Positions 57,907 to 64,000 of a stretch of 64,000 nucleotides of DNA are shown here, piece by piece. The translations under genes were made by a program, and so were the position numbers. This stretch comes from Stichopus chloronotus (taxonomy: Eukaryota; Echinodermata; Holothuroidea; Aspidochirotida; Stichopodidae): contig CM037833.1 of assembly GCA_021234535.1 (NCBI GenBank), positions 4,284,397 to 4,348,396 of the forward strand, written 5' to 3'. The notes below the pieces were generated by a model, which worked only from the letters and a program-made list of their open reading frames with translations, made no database searches and was not told the origin of the DNA. The first letter of the stretch is position 1. Each line of letters begins with the position of its first letter.

Positions 57907-58200
57907 TTAAAGGGAAATAGGGCTTTGTCTCTAAAACCAATGTTAGTGGACTTTGAATGATAGATTATCCAAAATTTGGAAGAAAAGAAGCCTCCTTGTC
58001 AAAAATAAACTCCTCACAGATAGAAATTTAGTTATTTGTTGCTCAACACTCATTTGTTCACCCAAACTTTTCAAAATTCAAATGATCTTCCATGACTTTG
58101 AAATGTTTATTGATGAGACTGAATGGTTTAACAATGATTACTGCTATTTTTTTTTTGGAAGGTCATGTTAAAGTATTCTAAATGCCCTATTCCCGTTTAA
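57907..58200. mobile_element. TTAA-type MITE, copy 4
   Basis: Flanked by TTAA on both sides. Ends AGGGAAATAGGGCTTT and ATGCCCTATTCCCGT. The 294-base body shares TTTATTGATGAGACTGAATG and TTACTGCTATTTT with copy 2. Confidence 0.78.
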
Positions 58201-58863
58201 GAATATAGACACATTTACAGTTTACTTGGTATTACCTTTTCTTTGCTATTTTGTCATCCTTTTTTAACTTCTTCATGCATGCCTTTCACAATACTTCAAA
58301 GCTGTTGTCTTTAGTTTTAATTTAGAAATAAGTTTCATGTTTCAGAATATATTGTGAAACAACAAAAAGTATACCTAGTATCGTTTCCTGTTTTTTGGAT
58401 GCGTAAGAACTTCTTTTAGGACATACCAACATGGTCTCTTCGATAACCTTAAAGAAAACATCAAGACAACATTAAATTTGGTATCATAATTATTTGGCAT
58501 ATCTAATTCCACTGTCCTCACAAGACATGCAATCATGCACCAATTGTAACTTGGAGTTGATTAATTAAATATACCATGGATTATTAGTTTTTGAAAACAA
58601 CTTAATTACTGATTTGGATCAAATACCCTTGAGGTTTCATAAACTGTCATTGTTCATTTGAATGAATCAAATTGTCCACAATAAATCATACAGTCTGTTG
58701 AGCCAGGTGATCATGACTTAGCCATTTACTGTATAATCAGTGTCTCTGTTCAGCGCTCTAAGCTTAAAGAGATCAGGTAATGGAAAACAAGCTTTTAATT
58801 TAATGACTACTGTGTACCAAACCATGGAAACTTGTACTGTGTAACAGGGTTATCAGTTTTTGT
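58201..58863. other. No gene seen
   Basis: AT-rich spacer without coding signal. Confidence 0.4.
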
Positions 58864-59905
58864 TAGCTCATACCAGCTAGCTGGTATGAGCTATTGTAAT
58901 GGTGCGGCGTCACTGTATCTATCTGTCTATCTATCTATCTGTTCACAATTGTTCAAAATGCTTCTCCTCCGTCATGCTTTCATGGATTTGTCTGAAACTT
59001 GGACACAATGTTCCATAGGTGTTGGACCATTTAGGATGATCAGGAATCTTTGGTGCAAGGTTCCATGTGGGCACTGCGGCCCATTTTATGAAATTCTACA
59101 AATGTTTCTCCTCCTACAGATTATATTGTACAATGCTGACGGTTTGTCACGATGATGCTCAGTTATTGGTCCCTTTGGGGTGTTCAGGAATTTTTGGTCC
59201 AAGGTCCCATGTGGGCCCAATGGCCCATTATGTGAAATTCTGTTTGAAATGTTGTTTCTCACACATGCATCCATGGATTTATATTTAACTTGAACACAAT
59301 AATCCCTAGGTGGTGCCTCATCTGTGGTGTACAAAAAAGTTTCAGTCTAAGGTCCCATGTGGGCCAAATATCCCTATCATGCATGAGTGTTAGTTGGTTT
59401 ACTAACTGATATTCTGTATTGCCCTTAGGTATGTTGACCAGTATATGGACTTGTTTCATTAACTTCAGTTAGTCTTGACAAAATATACCACTTTTAGTAA
59501 CTGATCAAAATTCAACTAAGAGGGCACATTATGAGTCACATTGGTTTTGGAAAACTCGTGAAAATGTACTTTTCCACATTAGTACCAATTCATATACACA
59601 TAGCCAGTACAAACCAATAAGAAAAATTAGTAAAAATTGACAGTTTCCATAATTATTGGATGTGAATAGTGATGCTGATTATAAGCATTGTTATTTGGTA
59701 GCACCCATTACAATTTTTACAGCTTTAATTTATTGACAAAGATCAAAACTTATGCACTGTTGGTGCACAAGTTTATGAAATTCTGAAAATTGTGCAGTCC
59801 TACAGATTCTCTTGTACAATGTTGATGATTAGGTATAATGATACGTAAATGGTACCTTCAGGATTTTGAGGTATGAGCCTCTGCACCAATGGTGCTCTAG
59901 TTAAT
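58864..59905 (+). repeat. Long dispersed repeat, full-length copy
   Basis: It opens with a perfect 30-base palindrome (58864-58893, centre GCT/AGC), then a CTATCTGTCTATCTATCT run. Two internal units each carry a phrase like CCATGTGGGC...GGCCCAT (near 59065 and 59205). It ends GCACCAATGGTGCTCTAGTT, a short hairpin followed by CTAGT. The end resembles a Helitron 3' end (hairpin plus CTRR-T), but the 5' end does not clearly start TC after A. Non-coding. Confidence 0.7.
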
Positions 59906-60074
59906 TTTCAAGGGCCTCATAGCCATTGGGAAAGGCATCACGCCAAAAAATCAAATACGAAAGAGCTGCCACCAATAGCTGTAACTCCACATAATAAAGC
60001 GCTACAATCTTGATTAAATACACATGTTACCTTTTATAAAGTTATCAGACACCGCAAAATATATTCTTCCCCTG

Positions 60075-60245
60075 CAACGTCATATCCGTTTGGGAGTTTT
60101 CTGTTTGTGGGGGTCAAAGGTTATTTGGGGTGACAAAAGGTCAAAACCTTGTATACATGAAATTTTAAGGGTGATAAATGTGAAGGTGAAAGTTCTCTTT
60201 GGGTCACAAGATTTCAAAAGGTTTTGACCTTACCAAGATAGTGTC
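60075..60245 (+). repeat. GGTCA-type dispersed repeat
   Basis: GGGGGTCAAAGGTTATTTGG and GACAAAAGGTCAAAACCTTG, then AAGGTTTTGACCTTACC. One unit, single copy. Confidence 0.65.
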
Positions 60246-60300
60246 TCAAGTAGGCTAACTGTGGTAGATTCATTTTGCTTACAATATATATCATGAGGCA

Positions 60301-62675
60301 ATGGTTACAATGCCGAATTCTCTGAAAGTAGAAACATTTCAGTCTTGGAATGTAAGCCATGTTTACGGTTTTGATGAGGAGAAAAAGGATGGTGTGATCA
60401 TGGTTGAAAAGATATGGTGCAAAATATGCCGTCGTCAGTTGAACAACAAAAAGAGAGATCCGAAGATCAAATGAGTGGCTGAAAAGGAAGTCGAAACTTG
60501 TAGAAAACTGATGACTTAAGGGGACCTCCGTAATTTTTATATAGTTGAAAATTGTAGACCTAGGCTAGACTGTGGAAGGGCCGTTACACACTAGATCGAA
60601 GGTTCGCAAGACAGAACATGTCTTATGCATTAGTGATTAATGAAAATGTTGGGTTACGGTAAAGTTTGGGGTTAACGTGATGATATTAGCAAAATGTTCA
60701 ATTAAGCGAACTGTCAATCATGTGCACCGTGCCTTTACGTATAACTGTTAGGTAACAGTAGCTGCCAATATTCAATATTGCATGTCCAGAAAATAAATAC
60801 CGTTTAATTTAAATATTTTTGGTGATCAGCTAATGGTATCCTTTCCAGTTTACTCCAGTCAGATGCATCCCAATCAAATGATGATTGAAAGACCAAGATA
60901 TTTTGCATCCCAATTATGTTTCCTGCAGACTGTCCTAGGGAATGCGATGGTGTTTTGCTGATTATGTTTTAATGGCATTTAACATTAAGGCATTCTCAGC
61001 TGTTTTAGACTCGAAGCTTGGGTCAAACACGTAACCTCAGTCGGAATTTGTAGAATGTATTTAATCATTCATATTCCAAAATAAGGTCTGCTTACTATAT
61101 GGCAGAAGCAGGAAGACCATTAACAGAATTAAACTCTTGATTGATGAATTTGTTTCTGAACTTGCAAATGCTATAAGAGAAAAGGTATCAGATATTTTGT
61201 GTAGCTCCGTAGCCTTTGCCGTTCTGACAGAGGGCTCACAGCCTAAGAAGACTGGGTCAGAAAAGGAATTAGTCTTAGTGAGAACAGTAACGGATGGTCT
61301 GCCTGTGGACTATTGATGAAGCTTTCTGCTCCAAAGTAAAACTACCACATGAAAGGTGGTTTGAACTGTACTCGGAATGATCCTAATTTGTATTTGCTAA
61401 TTCGAGCCCTAATTGCTCCAATTTATTTTGATTTGTTCAGTTTGTTATCTTCAAGTGATTTTGTGACAAATTTGTAGATCACATATTGAAAAGGTACATC
61501 AATGTGATGGTATCAGCCACATCAGACGGAGCTTCTGTAAACATGGGGATCTATAACGGTCTGCTGACCAGATTCCAAAGGGAGAGAATTTGGCTTGTTT
61601 TGGTCCATTGCGTCAGTCATCGCCTTGAACTCTCTCTGAAGGATACTTTGCAAACTCAGTTCACAACAGTAAATGATTTTATGACATCTATATATTATAC
61701 AATGAAACGCTCAGGGAAATTACAGCGAGAGTTCAAAGAATTCGGAAAACAGTCACATGTTCAAGTCTACTCCTTCCCTAAAGTTCATGGGACACGATTT
61801 TTAAATCATCACAGGAAAGGTGGAAATGTTTTACCCAACGACTGGATTCCTCTTGCACAGTGTGTTGACAATGCTGCAGCTGACGCATAAAAATGAGCAA
61901 TTCAACCCAAACTTAAAGGTTACCTGGCTAATTGAAATTATAACCCCCTCTCTACCCATAAATTTGAAAATGGGGATGTTGCTGTGTTTTATGTAAGTTG
62001 AGAAGTTGGAAAGGTACAAAGTCGACACCCTTGAGGAGAATAACTTTACTTTTGCTTCAGATATAAATGTAATGGGGGTGTTCCAAAGTGTACACTACCA
62101 AACCCTAATCATTTGAGACGAAAACTTGAAAATCAGAGTTCACTGAACTGCATCGAGGAGGTATGAACCGATCATCTGAGGAGCAAATGCAAAAGCAGAC
62201 ACAAAAACTGAAAGAATGTGTTGTACCACAAATTTCAGCATGTCTTGGTAAAAGGTGTTTGATATTCACTTCGCTTGATATTCAGTTCTGTGATAATATG
62301 CAGTGGCTTGACCAAGCAAATTGGGGGATGGAGAGTACTACTGAAAATAAAGAAGTTGAATCAATATTGTATTTAAGCAAACATTTTGAGGCAACTTTGT
62401 CATAAAGTGGGTTAATACTTTGCCAAAAGTGTGCTCACTACCATGCTGTCAGACAAACGTCTGCTTTGCAAAAACACAGGTGTAAGAAACGTAAAGTAAA
62501 CCTAAGTGATCATGAATCCGTCCAAGCTAAGTCTGATACATGTACCTCAGAATTTGAGAACCACAGTGGTGGCAACAATGTGACTAGTTCTAGTTTTGAG
62601 GAGAGTTCTGAGTCAGAGAGTGAACCAGAATACCATGAGCCTGAGGTGTCGGGCAATGAAAATGATCTTTCTTAA
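60301..62675 (+). pseudogene. hAT transposase relic of ZNF862-like type
   Basis: Pieces in order: 60301-60474 starts MVTMPNSLKVETFQSWNVSH and has WCKICRRQLNN, the first half of a BED zinc finger (two Cys, the two His are lost). 61486-61890 has the RNase-H-like core: VMVSATSDGASVNMGIYNGL, then LVLVHCVSHRLELSLKDTLQ and VHGTRFLNHHRKGG, as in hAT-derived zinc-finger proteins such as ZNF862 and C17orf113. 62163-62405 has IQFCDNMQWLDQANWGM and YLSKHFEATLS. An acidic tail (SSSFEESSESESEPEYHEPE) ends at 62675. Many stops lie between. It is a dead or domesticated-then-lost copy. Confidence 0.72.
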
Positions 62676-63535
62676 AATGATACCAATAGAAGGTAGAAAC
62701 ATTGTCAATAATGCATGCTAACTTAATGAATTGTGCGCCCCACATTGAAGGTACAGCGAGGGTGGAAAAGGACGGGGGGAGACCCTACATTCAAATATGA
62801 GATACTTGTATTTCAGAAGTTGTCAGACAATGACAGTGACCTTTATTAAAGGTTGATAGAAAGAAGAAACATTAGCATATGGTGCTTTGCTTTTTATTTC
62901 GCCTGATAAAAATGTAATGAAAATGAACCTGGTCCTGAAGAGAATGTAACAATTAAAACATTTATAATTTGTAGGTTGTAAATCTGCGATATCAGATACT
63001 CAATTTGGTCCTACAACACTCCCAAATCACACATCTTGTAGTATGAAATTGTACGTTGAGAAATTCTGTGGGGCGTAACACAGCCTTAGGTCGTTCTCTG
63101 ATAGGTGCGCAACACAGCCTTGTGAGTAAGGTTTCCCTCACAATGGAAAGCTCATGTAAACAAAGGAATTACAGTCAACCTCACTACTCCCCGATTACTA
63201 CTAGCGGAACCTTATTTTCTTCACGAGAAGTTCGATGTCTTCTGCCGACCATCTTGACAGTTCGTGTAGGCTGACTGGGTTGTCTGACATAGTAACACTA
63301 TGCCATACCTAGACATGAAGACTGAGCTGAATGTTGCTAATTGAAAACATCAATTCCGGATAGCATCACGGGTCGAAATGGAATGAAATTGACCAAACTG
63401 ATTCAGTAGATATTTAAGTAAGATGTGATGTGTTCTCTTTTCGTAAAAACGAAAGTGAAGAGTGTTGTTACGTCGAGTTGAAGCGAGACAAAAAGGCGAC
63501 TACTAGTAAGGCCATGCCATGTACAATTGAGGTAT
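62676..63535. other. No gene seen
   Basis: Flank of the hAT relic. GCGTAACACAGCCTTAGG and GCGCAACACAGCCTTGTG (63073, 63107) form a short direct repeat. Confidence 0.35.
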
Positions 63536-63688
63536 TTAGCTTGCTTCCGGATCTGATTTAAAAATAGCCATAAGACGGTTAAGTTTATCACGGATTGCAT
63601 TCAGTTCGAACTCGTTCAGTTCGAAGTTAACATGAAATGCATAATATGCAGCTATCAAAATCACCACCGCCTCGCCGATTTGTGTTCT
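63536..63688 (-). CDS. Candidate terminal exon of a leftward gene entering from the right
   Basis: On the minus strand, after acceptor GTTTCCATACCTCCTTGAAG, a 50-residue frame in phase 0 reads IGEAVVILIAAYYAFHVNFE and NAIRDKLNRLMAIFKSDPEA to TAA. The amphipathic ends look like a real C-terminus, and the pattern of an alanine- and tyrosine-rich helix before the stop is seen in many unnamed invertebrate proteins. No domain recognised; the rest would lie right of the window. Confidence 0.35.
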   Translation of the reverse strand, partial: RTQIGEAVVILIAAYYAFHVNFELNEFELNAIRDKLNRLMAIFKSDPEAS

Positions 63689-64000
63689 CTTCAAGGAGGT
63701 ATGGAAACGTTGGTGCATCTCTGGTACATTTAATGGCCATGTGTTCATCACAGTGTTTTCACCAATTCTCAGTCATCATGCCATCATACACAGAAATTGA
63801 GGGCACTGTTACAGCCAAGTGGGGTCCGCACGAACCACCCTGCCCAGACCATTTTTTATGAAATGGAGTATTAGCGTTTTCCAGGGCAAATTTTTAATTT
63901 GCACAAAAATGACAGTGGGTGCCAGCAGAACCATGGAGTACAATATTAAGGCACTTTGAGGTGATGTAGAAACAGAGTTCCATCGCATATATGAACATTC

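Noticed and set aside
1..64000. tRNA, rRNA or CRISPR features
   Set aside because: I looked for T-loop (GGTTCGA) words and repeat-spacer patterns; the few hits lacked matching stems or regular spacers.

Overview
This is a eukaryotic nuclear window, about 64 kb, AT-rich and intron-rich, with GT/AG splice signals, microsatellites and dense decayed transposons. The mix of BEL/Pao and Ty3/Gypsy retroelements, LINE tails, Tc1/mariner, hAT, TTAA-type MITEs, an integrase-core gene and a GGTCA-rich dispersed repeat suggests a marine invertebrate. An echinoderm is my best guess, but I cannot prove the species. I see no prokaryotic operons, rRNA, tRNA or CRISPR array.

Host-gene signal is sparse and mostly in short spliced exons. 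The best-supported gene runs leftward from a CpG-rich spot near 10.7 kb and out past position 1. Its exons at 10435-10460, 8331-8386, 2318-2450 and 442-580 join in phase. The last two encode the start of a SET domain like that of KMT5A/SETD8 histone H4-K20 methyltransferases. A second leftward gene (11744-12872) ends with a stop codon and an AATAAA signal about 90 bases further on. A third, rightward, starts at 29352 below an ETS-type site and can be followed in phase to about 34.5 kb. Single exons with good splice sites lie at 38436, 39289, 40880, 46649, 54248/55905 and 63536. None of these products except the SET protein is recognised.

The rest is a transposon graveyard. From 15.7 to 20.9 kb lies a Gypsy-type element whose reverse transcriptase and RNase H are largely replaced by a LINE 3' end. 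Directly after it (20.86-26.52 kb) is a BEL/Pao element with a tRNA-Phe primer site. Its gag is split by a 2.1-kb element, which is itself split by a TTAA MITE, and its integrase is deleted down to a 3' LTR fragment. Further right come a Tc1/mariner relic (30.3-31.1), a LINE ORF1 zinc-knuckle piece (36.0), a tandem array of ~400-bp units (36.66-38.02), a frameshifted integrase-core gene (43.66-44.91), two related long repeats (56.9-59.9) and a hAT relic of the ZNF862-like type (60.3-62.7).

The most unusual recurring structure is a set of five stretches (1.30-2.15, 21.99-24.09, 40.55-40.87, 41.65-42.46, 48.27-48.60 kb). In each, a short word of about 10-25 bases is repeated many times with drift. 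In the first four it runs in one orientation in the left part and in the opposite orientation in the right part; in the last I see mainly direct copies. The words differ between stretches but the design is similar. These are probably ends of little-described DNA transposons with subterminal repeat arrays.
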